Shown one piece after another: positions 44,596 through 52,586 of a stretch of DNA of 64,000 nucleotides. The stretch spans positions 124,001 through 188,000 of the forward strand of contig NZ_BAAAEP010000002.1 in NCBI RefSeq assembly GCF_039523075.1, written 5' to 3'. Below the pieces are notes generated by a model that did no database searches, had not been told where the DNA came from, and worked only from the letters and a program-made list of their open reading frames with translations. The position numbers and the translations under genes were made by a program. Origin of the DNA: Caenispirillum bisanense. GTDB lineage: Bacteria > Pseudomonadota > Alphaproteobacteria > Rhodospirillales > Rhodospirillaceae. How positions within the stretch are numbered: the first letter of the stretch is position 1; every line of letters starts with the position of its first letter.

Positions 44596-45639
44596 TCAGA
44601 CGTCGAAATCCAGGCCCCACTCGGCGTAGCTGTCGCGCCGCTCGGCCCAGTCTTCCTTGACCTTGACGTGCAGGAACAGGTGAACCCGCCGCTCCAGCAG
44701 CGCCTCCAGTTCTTCACGTGCGGCGGCACCGATGGCCTTGATCTGGCGGCCCTGCTTGCCAAGCACGATGGACCGCTGGCTGTCGCGCATGACGAAGACG
44801 GTCTGGTCGATGCGCACCGACCCGTCCTTGCGCTCCTCCCACGCCTCGGTGTGGATGGTGACGGCGTAGGGCAGTTCCTGGTGCAGGTTGAGGAACAGCT
44901 TCTCGCGGGTGATCTCCGCCGCCAGCAGGCGCTGCGGCAGGTCGGAGATTTCGTCCTCGGGGAAGAGCCACGGGCTTTCCGGCACCCGCTTGGCCAGCGT
45001 CCGCACCAGATCCTTCACGCCGTCGCCGGTGAGGGCGGAGATCATGAAGACGTCGGTGAACACGCCGGTTTCGTAGAGAGACTGGGCCAGGGCCAGCAGG
45101 GTCGGACGCTCCACCGCATCGACCTTGTTGAGCACCAGGATGGCCTTCTTGTGCGCCTTTTCCAGCCCGTCGATGATGCGCCGCACGTCGTCGCTGAGGC
45201 CGCGCCGGCTGTCGACCATCAGCATCACCAGGTCGGCGTCATGGGCGCCGCTCCAGGCGGCGGAGACCATGGCGCGTTCCATGCGCTTCTTCGGCTCGAA
45301 GATGCCCGGCGTGTCGACGAAGATGAGCTGCGCCCGCCCCTTCATGGCAATGCCGCGCACGATGGAGCGGGTGGTCTGCACCTTCGGCGACACGATGGTC
45401 ACCTTGGCGCCGACGATGGTGTTCACCAGGGTGGACTTGCCGGCGTTGGGCGCCCCGAGGACGGCGATGAAGCCGGCCCGCGTCGGCGCGTCGGGGTCTT
45501 CCTCGTCCTCTTCCTCGCCGTCGAGAGCGTCTTCGTCGTCGAAGTCGTCCTCGTCGTCGTCCCAGCCGCCGGCGATGTCGTTCTCGTCGAAGTCTTCGTC
45601 CTCGGGACGGCCGTCGGCGGCGGTGTCGATGTTCGTCAT
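44596..45639 (-). CDS. era: GTPase Era with acidic N-terminal extension
   Basis: Binds 16S rRNA and couples 30S maturation to growth. 347 residues, against about 300 usually. The GTPase domain has G1 GAPNAGKST (62-70), VDTPG, and NKVD; the KH domain near the C-terminus has SIVLGKQGRQIKAIG. Residues 13-50 are an extra segment with 26 Asp or Glu out of 38. It overlaps rnc as ATGA, and no alternative start without the extension has a ribosome site in this position, so the extension is probably translated. Confidence 0.95.
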   Translation of the reverse strand: MTNIDTAADGRPEDEDFDENDIAGGWDDDEDDFDDEDALDGEEEDEEDPDAPTRAGFIAVLGAPNAGKSTLVNTIVGAKVTIVSPKVQTTRSIVRGIAMKGRAQLIFVDTPGIFEPKKRMERAMVSAAWSGAHDADLVMLMVDSRRGLSDDVRRIIDGLEKAHKKAILVLNKVDAVERPTLLALAQSLYETGVFTDVFMISALTGDGVKDLVRTLAKRVPESPWLFPEDEISDLPQRLLAAEITREKLFLNLHQELPYAVTIHTEAWEERKDGSVRIDQTVFVMRDSQRSIVLGKQGRQIKAIGAAAREELEALLERRVHLFLHVKVKEDWAERRDSYAEWGLDFDV

Positions 45640-46328
45640 CCTTGCTTACTGACCCTGTCGATAAGCGCCTCGGCGGCCATCTGTTCCGCCTTGCGCTTGG
45701 ATGTTCCGGTACCGGTGGCCGGCGCCACCCCGTCGACGGCCACCTCCACCACGAAATGCGGCTCGTGCGCCGGGCCGACGGTTTCCACCGTGCGATAGAC
45801 CGGCAACGGCTTGCCCTGCCCCTGCGCCCATTCCTGCAGCGCCGTCTTGGCGTCCTTGGGCGGGCGCACCTCCGCTTCCATCAGCGGCGTGAAGCGGGTT
45901 TCCACGAAACGCCGCGCCGCGGCCAGGCCGCCGTCCAGATATAGGGCGCCGATCACCGCTTCGCAGATGTCGGCCTTCAGGCTGGCGGAGTTGCGGGCGC
46001 CCGCCTCCTCCTCCCCGCGCGACAGCGACACGTGGGCGCCGAGGCCGAGGCCGTCGGCCACCACCACCAGCGTTTCCTTGCGCACCAGCGCGGCGTGGCG
46101 GCGGGCGAGCTGGCCCTCCGCCTCCGCCGGGTAGCGCGACAGCAGCATGTCGGCGACGATCAGGCCGAGCACGCGGTCGCCCAGGAACTCCAGCCGCTCG
46201 TAGCCGACCGGGAACGGCCCGCCGGAGCTGCGGTGGGCCAGCGCCTCCGCCAGCAGCTGCGGATTGCTGAAGTGGTGACCGAGTCCCGCTTCCAAGCGGG
46301 CTCTGTCGGGTGTGGCGGCGGTCGCCAT
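45636..46328 (-). CDS. rnc: Ribonuclease III
   Basis: A 230-residue double-strand-specific endonuclease. The signature ERLEFLGDRVLGL holds the Mg-binding acidic residues, followed by KADICEAVIGALYLDGG with the catalytic Asp and Glu. The dsRNA-binding domain starts about residue 160 (DAKTALQEWAQG) and ends GTGTSKRKAEQMAAEAL. lepB-rnc-era is a standard operon; its stop is four bases from lepB's and overlaps era's start. Confidence 0.96.
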   Translation of the reverse strand: MATAATPDRARLEAGLGHHFSNPQLLAEALAHRSSGGPFPVGYERLEFLGDRVLGLIVADMLLSRYPAEAEGQLARRHAALVRKETLVVVADGLGLGAHVSLSRGEEEAGARNSASLKADICEAVIGALYLDGGLAAARRFVETRFTPLMEAEVRPPKDAKTALQEWAQGQGKPLPVYRTVETVGPAHEPHFVVEVAVDGVAPATGTGTSKRKAEQMAAEALIDRVSKQG

Positions 46329-46332
46329 GGCA

Positions 46333-47073
46333 TCAGCCCACCGACTCGAAGAAACGGGACCAGCGGATGGAGCCCGGCCACTTCCACACTTCCCACAGGC
46401 GGGCGGTGCCGTCGGTGGAGAAGAACAGGATTTCCGCCCGCCCGACCATGTTCTCGAACGGCACGAAGCCGACGTTGCCGCGGCTGTCGTCGGAATTGTC
46501 GCGGTTGTCGCCCATCATGAAGTAATGGCCGGCCGGCACCACGAATTCCCGCGTGTCGTCGGTGATGCGGTCGTCGCTCATCTCGATGATGCGGTGCTGG
46601 GCGCCGCCGGGCAGCGTCTCCACATACTGGGCGAAACGGCGGGTGTTGCCCATGGGATCGCGGTCGACGAAATCCTCGATGCGCTCGCGCGGCACCACCT
46701 CGCCGTTGATGTAGAGGCGGCCTTCACGCATCTGGATGCGCTCGCCGGGCAGGCCGATGACGCGCTTGATGTAGTCGGTCTTGTTGTCGCGCGGGAACTT
46801 GAACACGGCCACGTCTCCCCGTTCCGGCGGGCTCGCCAGCACCCGCCCGTCGATCGGCGCCAGGCCGAAGGGGAAGCTGTGCCGCGAGTAGCCGTAGGAA
46901 TACTTGGAGACGAACAGATAGTCGCCGATCAGCAGGGACGGAATCATCGACCCTGAGGGAATGTTGAACGGCTCGAAGGCCACCGTCCGCACGACGACGG
47001 CGATCAGGACGGCGTAGATGACCGTGCGGATCGTCTCGCCGAAGCCGCCAGACTTCTTCTTATCGCTGAACAA
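46333..47073 (-). CDS. lepB: Signal peptidase I
   Basis: Inner-membrane protease that removes Sec and Tat signal peptides. 246 residues. One N-terminal membrane segment (about 15-32), catalytic Ser42 in IPSGSMIPSLLIGDY, general base Lys103 in DYIKRVIGLPGE, and box E GDNRDNSDDSR. The only possible start is a TTG at 47073: an in-frame TGA lies two codons upstream, and AAGG stands four bases before it. A palindrome TTGTTGATTAACAA (47085-47098) precedes it. Confidence 0.95.
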   Translation of the reverse strand: MFSDKKKSGGFGETIRTVIYAVLIAVVVRTVAFEPFNIPSGSMIPSLLIGDYLFVSKYSYGYSRHSFPFGLAPIDGRVLASPPERGDVAVFKFPRDNKTDYIKRVIGLPGERIQMREGRLYINGEVVPRERIEDFVDRDPMGNTRRFAQYVETLPGGAQHRIIEMSDDRITDDTREFVVPAGHYFMMGDNRDNSDDSRGNVGFVPFENMVGRAEILFFSTDGTARLWEVWKWPGSIRWSRFFESVG

Positions 47074-47178
47074 GTGCCTTCACCTTGTTGATTAACAAAG
47101 CAATTTCAAGAATCACCCCACTCCACCCCCGGTCAGGATCAAACCCCTCCGGGCGGCCGAAGTCAAGGCATCGCGCCG

Positions 47179-47601
47179 TCAGCCCCGGTCGGCCGGCACG
47201 GCGGTGATGATGACCATGGCTTCGGCGATAGGATATTCGTCGGTGAGCGTCAAGTTGATCTGCGCCGTCATGCCGGGAGGAGTGATCTCCTTCAGCCGTT
47301 CGGCGGCCCCGCCGGTGAGCACCAGGGTGGGCTGGCCGGTGGGCAGGTTCACCACCCCCATGTCGCGCCAGTAGACCCCCTTGCGGAAGCCGGTGCCGAG
47401 CGCCTTCGACGCCGCTTCCTTGGCCGCATAGCGCTTGGCATAGGTGCCGGGGTACTGGCGGCCGGCGCCCTTGCGGCGTTCGGCCTTGGCGATTTCGGCA
47501 TCGGTGAAGATGCGCCGGATGAACCGCTCGCCGAAGCGGTCGAGCGTCTGCTCGATGCGGCGGATGTCGATGAGGTCGGTGCCGAGGCCGAGGATCATCA
47601 C
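47179..47601 (-). CDS. acpS: Holo-[acyl-carrier-protein] synthase
   Basis: Transfers 4'-phosphopantetheine from CoA to ACP. 140 residues. ILGLGTDLIDIRRIE holds the first Mg aspartate; YAAKEAASKALGTG holds the catalytic Glu and Lys. The GTG at 47601 has AGGAG eight bases before it and is followed directly by an ATG (47598) that is equally good. Its place between rel and lepB is conserved, but pdxJ, often its upstream neighbour, is missing. Confidence 0.95.
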   Translation of the reverse strand: MMILGLGTDLIDIRRIEQTLDRFGERFIRRIFTDAEIAKAERRKGAGRQYPGTYAKRYAAKEAASKALGTGFRKGVYWRDMGVVNLPTGQPTLVLTGGAAERLKEITPPGMTAQINLTLTDEYPIAEAMVIITAVPADRG

Positions 47602-47647
47602 GCTGTCGTCTCCTGCTGTCGCTGCCGCGCGCCGCCGCCGGGCCGGC

Positions 47648-48262
47648 TCAGTCGCCGCGCCCGCCGCCGCCGGCCGGCTGGCCGGTCAGGGCGGCGAGCC
47701 GCTCCAGCCGCCGCATGGCGCGCATGCGTTCATACGATGCCAGAACGCGCTTGATCGGCAGATAGAACACGAACCACACGATCACCGCCCACGGCAGCGA
47801 GCCGACGAACATCGGCCACCACACCGGCCACACGCTCTGCATCAGCAGGGTGCCGTCCAGGCTGACCACCCCCTGCCACAGGGCGTTGAACAGGTCGGCG
47901 AAATCCAGGTGGTGGACCGACTGGGCGCGGCCGCCGAGCAGGAAGTTGCCGGTGTGCCAGCTCGCCACCCAGATGAAGGGGAAGGTCCACGGGTTGCCCA
48001 CCGCCGTGCCGATGGCGGAGGCGATGAGGTTGCCGCGCATCATCCAGGCGGCCATGGCGGCCAGCAGGAAGTGGAACCCGACCATGGGCAGGATCGACAC
48101 CGCGGCGCCGCAGGCAAAGCCGGCCGCCACGGCGGCGGCGGAACCCTGCAGGCGCGACAGTTTCAGGGCATAGAGACGGCCCGACCGCCGCCACCCCAGG
48201 CGCGGCCAGAAGAAGTCCCGCAGCTTTCGGAAGAATGTCTTGGGGACGCGGCGCTTGAACAT
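47648..48262 (-). CDS. DUF2062 membrane protein
   Basis: A 204-residue protein with about three hydrophobic segments. GFACGAAVSILPMVGFHFLLA, the glycine and proline pattern AIGTAVGNPWTFPFIW and the basic C-terminus define DUF2062, whose function is not established. It occupies the slot where pyrE and pdxJ stand in many relatives of this operon. Proline-aromatic PWTFP motif intact. Confidence 0.88.
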   Translation of the reverse strand: MFKRRVPKTFFRKLRDFFWPRLGWRRSGRLYALKLSRLQGSAAAVAAGFACGAAVSILPMVGFHFLLAAMAAWMMRGNLIASAIGTAVGNPWTFPFIWVASWHTGNFLLGGRAQSVHHLDFADLFNALWQGVVSLDGTLLMQSVWPVWWPMFVGSLPWAVIVWFVFYLPIKRVLASYERMRAMRRLERLAALTGQPAGGGGRGD

Positions 48263-48362
48263 GGGGGGACGGTGGTCCTGACGGCGGCGAAGGTGAAGGG
48301 GACACGGCGGCTGCAGGATGCCTCAGCCGTCAGCGGTTGTCCCCCATCCCCGCCAACGCCTG

Positions 48363-50549
48363 TCATTGCCGCGCCCGTTCCACGGTATTCACCGCCGCAT
48401 TGGCGCGAAGCGCGGCGATGATATTGGTCAGATGCTTAACATCCCGCACCTCGATGTCCATCAGCATGTCGAAGAAATCGGTGGTGCGGTTGAGAATTTT
48501 CAGATTCGTAATGTTCCCGAGGTTCTTCGCGATCACGGTGGACAGGGTGCCGAGGGTGCCCGGCTCGTTCGCCACCACCATCTTCACCCGCCCGATATGC
48601 GTGCGGGCGCCGCTTTCCCCTTCCCACGCCAGGTCCAGCCAGCGTTCCGGCTCGTCCGAGAACTGCTCCAGCTGGTCGCAGTCGATGGTGTGGATGGTGA
48701 CGCCGCGCCCGGTGGTCACGATGCCGACGATCCGGTCGCCGGGCAAGGGGTGACAGCAGCGGGCGTAATGGACCGCCATGCCGGGGATCAGGCCCTTGAT
48801 GTGCAGGGCGCCGGTGCCCTCGGGCTTGCGCTCGCGGTCCATGGGCCGGTGCTCGGCGGCCGAGGGCTGGGAGCGGCGGCGGCGGAAGAACGACACCACG
48901 TTCTCGATGCGCGACTGCTTGACGCCGGGATAGACCGCCGCCAGCACCTCCTGCGCCGTGTGGGTGCCCTCGCCCACCACGGCATAGAGGTCTTCCACCG
49001 AGTCGACCTTGAAGCGGCGCAGCACGCCCTCCAGGCCCTTTTCCGTCAGGTCGTAGCCTTCGTGCCGGAAGGCGCGGGTCAGCAGCTGGCGCCCCAGTTC
49101 CAGGTACTGGGCGCGGGCCTGGCTGCGGATGAAGCGGCGGATGCGGGCGCGGGCCTTGCCGGTGGCGACGAAGCGTTCCCACTCCGGCGACGGCGTCTGC
49201 GCCTTCGAGGTGATGATGTCGACCTGATCGCCGTTCTTCAGCACCGTGCGCAGCGGCACCATGCGGCCGTTGACCTTGGCGCCGACGCAGGTGTCGCCCA
49301 CCTGGGTGTGGACGGCATAGGCGAAGTCCACCGGGCAGGCGCCTGACGGCAGGGCGATGAAGTCGCCCTTCGGGGTGAAGCAGAACACCTGGTCCTGGAA
49401 CATCTCAAGCTTGGTGTGCTCAAGAAATTCCTCGGGGCCGGAGGCGTGCTCCAGGATTTCCAGCAGTTCGCGCAGCCAGCGGTACTGCCGCCCCTCCATG
49501 TTGGGCGAGCCGCCCTGCTTGTAGGACCAGTGCGCGGCGACGCCCAGCTCGGCGATCTCGTGCATCTCGCGGGTGCGGATCTGCACCTCGATGCGGTGCT
49601 TCTCCGGCCCGATGATGCCGGTGTGCAGCGACTTGTAGCCGTTGGGCTTGGGGGTCGAGATGTAGTCCTTGAACCGCCCCGGCACCATGGGATAGGAGCC
49701 ATGGATGATGCCGAGCGCCCGGTAGCAGTCCTCGACATTGTTGACGATGACGCGGAAGGCCATGATGTCCGACAGCTGCTCGAACGCCACGTCCTTCATC
49801 TGCATCTTGCGCCAGATGCTGTAGGGGGTCTTTTCGCGCCCCGACAGTTCCACCTCGGTCAGGCCGTTCTCGGCCAGCACGCCGGTGAGTTCCGACAAGA
49901 TGCGCTTGACCAGATCACCGCCCTGCTCGCGCAGGTACTTGAGGCGGGTCATGATGGACTCGCGGGCGTCGGGGTGCAGTTCCGCGAACGCCCGGTCCTC
50001 CAGCTCCATCTTCCAGGCGTCCATGCCGATGCGTTCGGCCAGGGGCGCGTAGATCTCCATGGTCTCGGCGGCGATGCGCTGCCGCTTTTCCGGCTTCTTG
50101 ATGTAGTGGAGCGTGCGCATGTTGTGCAGGCGGTCGGCCAGCTTCACCAGCAGCACGCGGATGTCCTCCGACATGGCCAGCAGCAGCTTGCGGAAGTTCT
50201 CCGCCTGCTTGGCCGAGTCGGACGTCAGTTCGATGCGGGTGAGCTTGGTGACGCCGTCCACCAGCCGCGCCACCTGGATGCCGAAGAGCTTCTCGATCTC
50301 TTCCAGCGTCGCCGGGGTGTCTTCGATGGTGTCGTGCAGCAGCGCCGTGACGATGGAGGCGCTGTCCAGACGGTAGTCCGTCAGGATGCCGGCGACCTCC
50401 ACCGGATGGGAGAAATAGGGGTCGCCGGAGGCCCGCAGCTGCGAGCCGTGCATCTTCATGGCATAGACGTAGGCCCGGTTGAGCAGGTCTTCGTCGGCCT
50501 GGGGATCATAGGAGCTGACACGCTCCACCAGTTCGAACTGGCGCATCAT
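48363..50549 (-). CDS. rel: Bifunctional (p)ppGpp synthetase/hydrolase (RelA/SpoT homologue)
   Basis: A 728-residue Rsh enzyme controlling the stringent response. The HD hydrolase domain has FSHPVEVAGIL, ALLHDTIEDT (H72-D73) and VKLADRLHNMRTL. The synthetase domain has VPGRFKDYISTPKPNGYKSL, both domains with their catalytic residues. TGS (DFAYAVHTQVGDTCVGAKVNG) and a C-terminal ACT domain follow. GGAGG nine bases before the ATG. A 35-codon frame ends on its start codon (ATGA). Confidence 0.96.
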   Translation of the reverse strand: MMRQFELVERVSSYDPQADEDLLNRAYVYAMKMHGSQLRASGDPYFSHPVEVAGILTDYRLDSASIVTALLHDTIEDTPATLEEIEKLFGIQVARLVDGVTKLTRIELTSDSAKQAENFRKLLLAMSEDIRVLLVKLADRLHNMRTLHYIKKPEKRQRIAAETMEIYAPLAERIGMDAWKMELEDRAFAELHPDARESIMTRLKYLREQGGDLVKRILSELTGVLAENGLTEVELSGREKTPYSIWRKMQMKDVAFEQLSDIMAFRVIVNNVEDCYRALGIIHGSYPMVPGRFKDYISTPKPNGYKSLHTGIIGPEKHRIEVQIRTREMHEIAELGVAAHWSYKQGGSPNMEGRQYRWLRELLEILEHASGPEEFLEHTKLEMFQDQVFCFTPKGDFIALPSGACPVDFAYAVHTQVGDTCVGAKVNGRMVPLRTVLKNGDQVDIITSKAQTPSPEWERFVATGKARARIRRFIRSQARAQYLELGRQLLTRAFRHEGYDLTEKGLEGVLRRFKVDSVEDLYAVVGEGTHTAQEVLAAVYPGVKQSRIENVVSFFRRRRSQPSAAEHRPMDRERKPEGTGALHIKGLIPGMAVHYARCCHPLPGDRIVGIVTTGRGVTIHTIDCDQLEQFSDEPERWLDLAWEGESGARTHIGRVKMVVANEPGTLGTLSTVIAKNLGNITNLKILNRTTDFFDMLMDIEVRDVKHLTNIIAALRANAAVNTVERARQ

Positions 50550-50653
50550 GGCGAATGAGCCTCCGCCGGGGCGGCGGCACCGGCATCACCGGCACCGCCG
50601 TCGAGGGGCTGGGCAGAAACCCGAAACGGGGGGCACCCCTCATGCGCCATCAT
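50546..50653 (-). CDS. Possible 35-residue upstream frame coupled to rel
   Basis: An ATG pair at 50648-50653 stands just behind GGAGAGG and opens a frame whose TGA overlaps the rel ATG as ATGA. The sequence is Ala/Gly/Pro rich and its third-position GC (about 70 percent) is lower than that of neighbouring genes, so chance is quite possible. If translated it would couple rel translation to its own. Confidence 0.3.
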   Translation of the reverse strand: MMAHEGCPPFRVSAQPLDGGAGDAGAAAPAEAHSP

Positions 50654-50672
50654 CACCTCTCCGACCGGACTG

Positions 50673-51134
50673 TCAGAGTTCCTCGTCGGCTTCGTCCTCG
50701 CCCACACCTTCCGTGTCGTCGATGGCTTCCTCCACCCCCATGTCCTCGGCGGACAGGGCATCGGCTTCCTCGTCGAGGGTGGAGCTTTCCTCTTCGATCG
50801 ACAGCGCGTCGGCGTCGATCTCTTCCAGGTCGGAGGCGGCGCCCAGTTCGCTCGCCAGCTGGCGGGCTTCCAGGTGCTCGAACTCGTCTTCCTCCAGCTC
50901 GTCCACTTCCACGTGGCGCTGCAGGCTCTGGATCACGCCGTTGCGCAGCGCGTCGGTCTGCACGGTGTCCTCGGCGATTTCACGCAGGGCGACGACCGGG
51001 TTCTTGTCGTTGTCGCGGTCGACGGTCAGCGGCGAACCGGCGGTGACGTCCCGCGACCGCTGGGCGGCCAGGAGCACCAGCTCGAAACGGTTGGGGACCT
51101 TGAGAACGCAATCTTCGACGGTAACGCGGGCCAT
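50673..51134 (-). CDS. rpoZ: RNA polymerase omega subunit with long acidic tail
   Basis: A 153-residue subunit. Residues 1-75 are normal omega: MARVTVEDC, NRFELVLLAAQRSRDV, DKNPVVALREIA. After about residue 75 the tail is almost wholly acidic (repeated Glu-Glu and Asp-Glu). Omega promotes polymerase assembly and in E. coli is part of a ppGpp site; rel follows it directly, as in most proteobacteria. It has its own promoter and a leader of about 30 bases. Confidence 0.95.
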   Translation of the reverse strand: MARVTVEDCVLKVPNRFELVLLAAQRSRDVTAGSPLTVDRDNDKNPVVALREIAEDTVQTDALRNGVIQSLQRHVEVDELEEDEFEHLEARQLASELGAASDLEEIDADALSIEEESSTLDEEADALSAEDMGVEEAIDDTEGVGEDEADEEL

Positions 51135-51170
51135 CGAGCACTCCAGAACACAGAGACGGAAAGGAAGGAC

Positions 51171-51199
51171 TATATATTGGGGGTGCGGGGTGAAAGCAA
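51171..51199 (-). promoter_or_regulatory. Promoter of the rpoZ-rel operon
   Basis: On the minus strand TTGCTT, 17 bases, TATATA. It lies in the 80-base gap after folK, with the start near 51164. Confidence 0.65.
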
Positions 51200-51214
51200 G
51201 GGATTATGCCGTCT

Positions 51215-51739
51215 TCACCCGCCCGGCGAGCGCTCCGGCAGCGGTTCGCAGGCGGCGATGTCGGCCGCCGGCAGGCCGGCGATGAGGCGGTCGAGCGGGT
51301 GGCCGTCGCGGGGGTCCGCCCAGTCCGGCGCCACGTCGCGCAGGGGCAGCAGGACGAAGGCGCGGTCCTGCAGGCGCGGGTGCGGCACCACCACGTTGCC
51401 GTCGCAGACCAAGGTGCCGTGGGCGATGAGGTCGAGGTCGAGCGGCCGCGGCGCGTTGGGCACGCTGCGCACCCGGCCGAACGCCTCCTCCACCGCATGC
51501 AGCAGGGCGAGCAGGGCCGGTGCCGACAGGTCCGTCTCCACCCGCGCCACGGCATTGACGTACCACGGCTGGTCAGACGGCGGCCAAGGCGGCGTACGGT
51601 AGAAGCGCGACAGCGCCGCCACCCGCACCCCGCGCGCCGCCACCTCCGCCAGCGCCGCTTCCAGGGTTTCGGCCGGTCCGCCGAAGCGGCTCGGCAGGTT
51701 GGCGCCCAGGGCGATGAGGATGGGGGCAGCGGACGTCAA
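51215..51739 (-). CDS. folK: 2-amino-4-hydroxy-6-hydroxymethyldihydropteridine pyrophosphokinase
   Basis: HPPK of folate synthesis. 174 residues; ILIALGANLPSRFGG, the HPPK signature PRPLDLDLIAHG with its two Mg aspartates, and VVPHPRLQDRAFVLLPL. It starts with TTG at 51739 behind AAGGAG eight bases upstream; no ATG or GTG fits. It is divergent from the NYN gene and apparently not with other folate genes here. Confidence 0.95.
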   Translation of the reverse strand: MTSAAPILIALGANLPSRFGGPAETLEAALAEVAARGVRVAALSRFYRTPPWPPSDQPWYVNAVARVETDLSAPALLALLHAVEEAFGRVRSVPNAPRPLDLDLIAHGTLVCDGNVVVPHPRLQDRAFVLLPLRDVAPDWADPRDGHPLDRLIAGLPAADIAACEPLPERSPGG

Positions 51740-51952
51740 CGCAGCGGCTCCTTGAAACGTAGGGTGAATGGGGAGGTCCCGCCTTGCGGAGCGACCGGCG
51801 CGACCTTACCCTCTAGGCACGGTTGCGGTTGAACGACCGCCGCCGTGGTTCGCGGAATAATGGCGCGAGCCATGGACGATTGCATATTCCCGCCGCCCTG
51901 CGGGGCGGGCTCGTCGATTTGGCGACGAAATCATTTCAGAAGGACGCCGACA

Positions 51953-52579
51953 ATGATCTTTTACCCGTCGGAACGCATAGCCTTGTTCATAGACGGCTCC
52001 AACCTTTACGCCGCCGCGCGGGCGTTGGGCTTCGACATCGATTACAAACGCCTGCTGGAGCTGTTCGCCGCCAAGGGGCGCATGATTCGCGCCTTCTACT
52101 ATACGGCACTGGTGGAGGACCAGGAGTATTCCCCCATCCGGCCGCTGGTCGACTGGCTGGACTACAACGGCTACACCATGGTCACCAAGCCGACCAAGGA
52201 ATTCACCGACGCCGCCGGCCGCCGCAAGATCAAGGGCAACATGGACATCGAGCTGGCCATCGACGTGATGGAGATGGCCGAGCATGTGGACCACATTGTG
52301 CTGTTCTCCGGCGACGGCGATTTCCGCCGGCTGGTGGAGGCGGTGCAGCGCAAGGGCGTGCGGGTGACGGTGGTGTCCACCGTGCGTTCCCAGCCGCCCA
52401 TGGTGGCCGACGAACTGCGCCGGCAGGCCGACAATTTCGTCGAACTGCTGGACCTGGAACCGTCCATCAGCCGCGTGGTGCCGCACCGCCAGCCGCCCTC
52501 GCCCGCCGCCCCGCCGCCGCCGCCGCCGCCGACGGCATCCGGCAGCAGCACCGGCGGCCCGACGCAGGGCGACGGCTGA
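51953..52579 (+). CDS. NYN/LabA-like (DUF88) putative RNase
   Basis: A 208-residue protein. RIALFIDGSNLYAAARALGF (acidic residue 1), KGNMDIELAIDVMEMAE and VLFSGDGDFRRLVEAVQRKG supply the Asp cluster of the PIN-like NYN nuclease fold. Residues after about 175 are a Pro/Ser/Gly tail with seven prolines coded by a pure CCG repeat (about 52511-52531). Family members act on RNA, but targets are unknown. AAGGA precedes the ATG by nine bases. Confidence 0.88.
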   Translation: MIFYPSERIALFIDGSNLYAAARALGFDIDYKRLLELFAAKGRMIRAFYYTALVEDQEYSPIRPLVDWLDYNGYTMVTKPTKEFTDAAGRRKIKGNMDIELAIDVMEMAEHVDHIVLFSGDGDFRRLVEAVQRKGVRVTVVSTVRSQPPMVADELRRQADNFVELLDLEPSISRVVPHRQPPSPAAPPPPPPPTASGSSTGGPTQGDG

Positions 52580-52586
52580 CGGCCGC

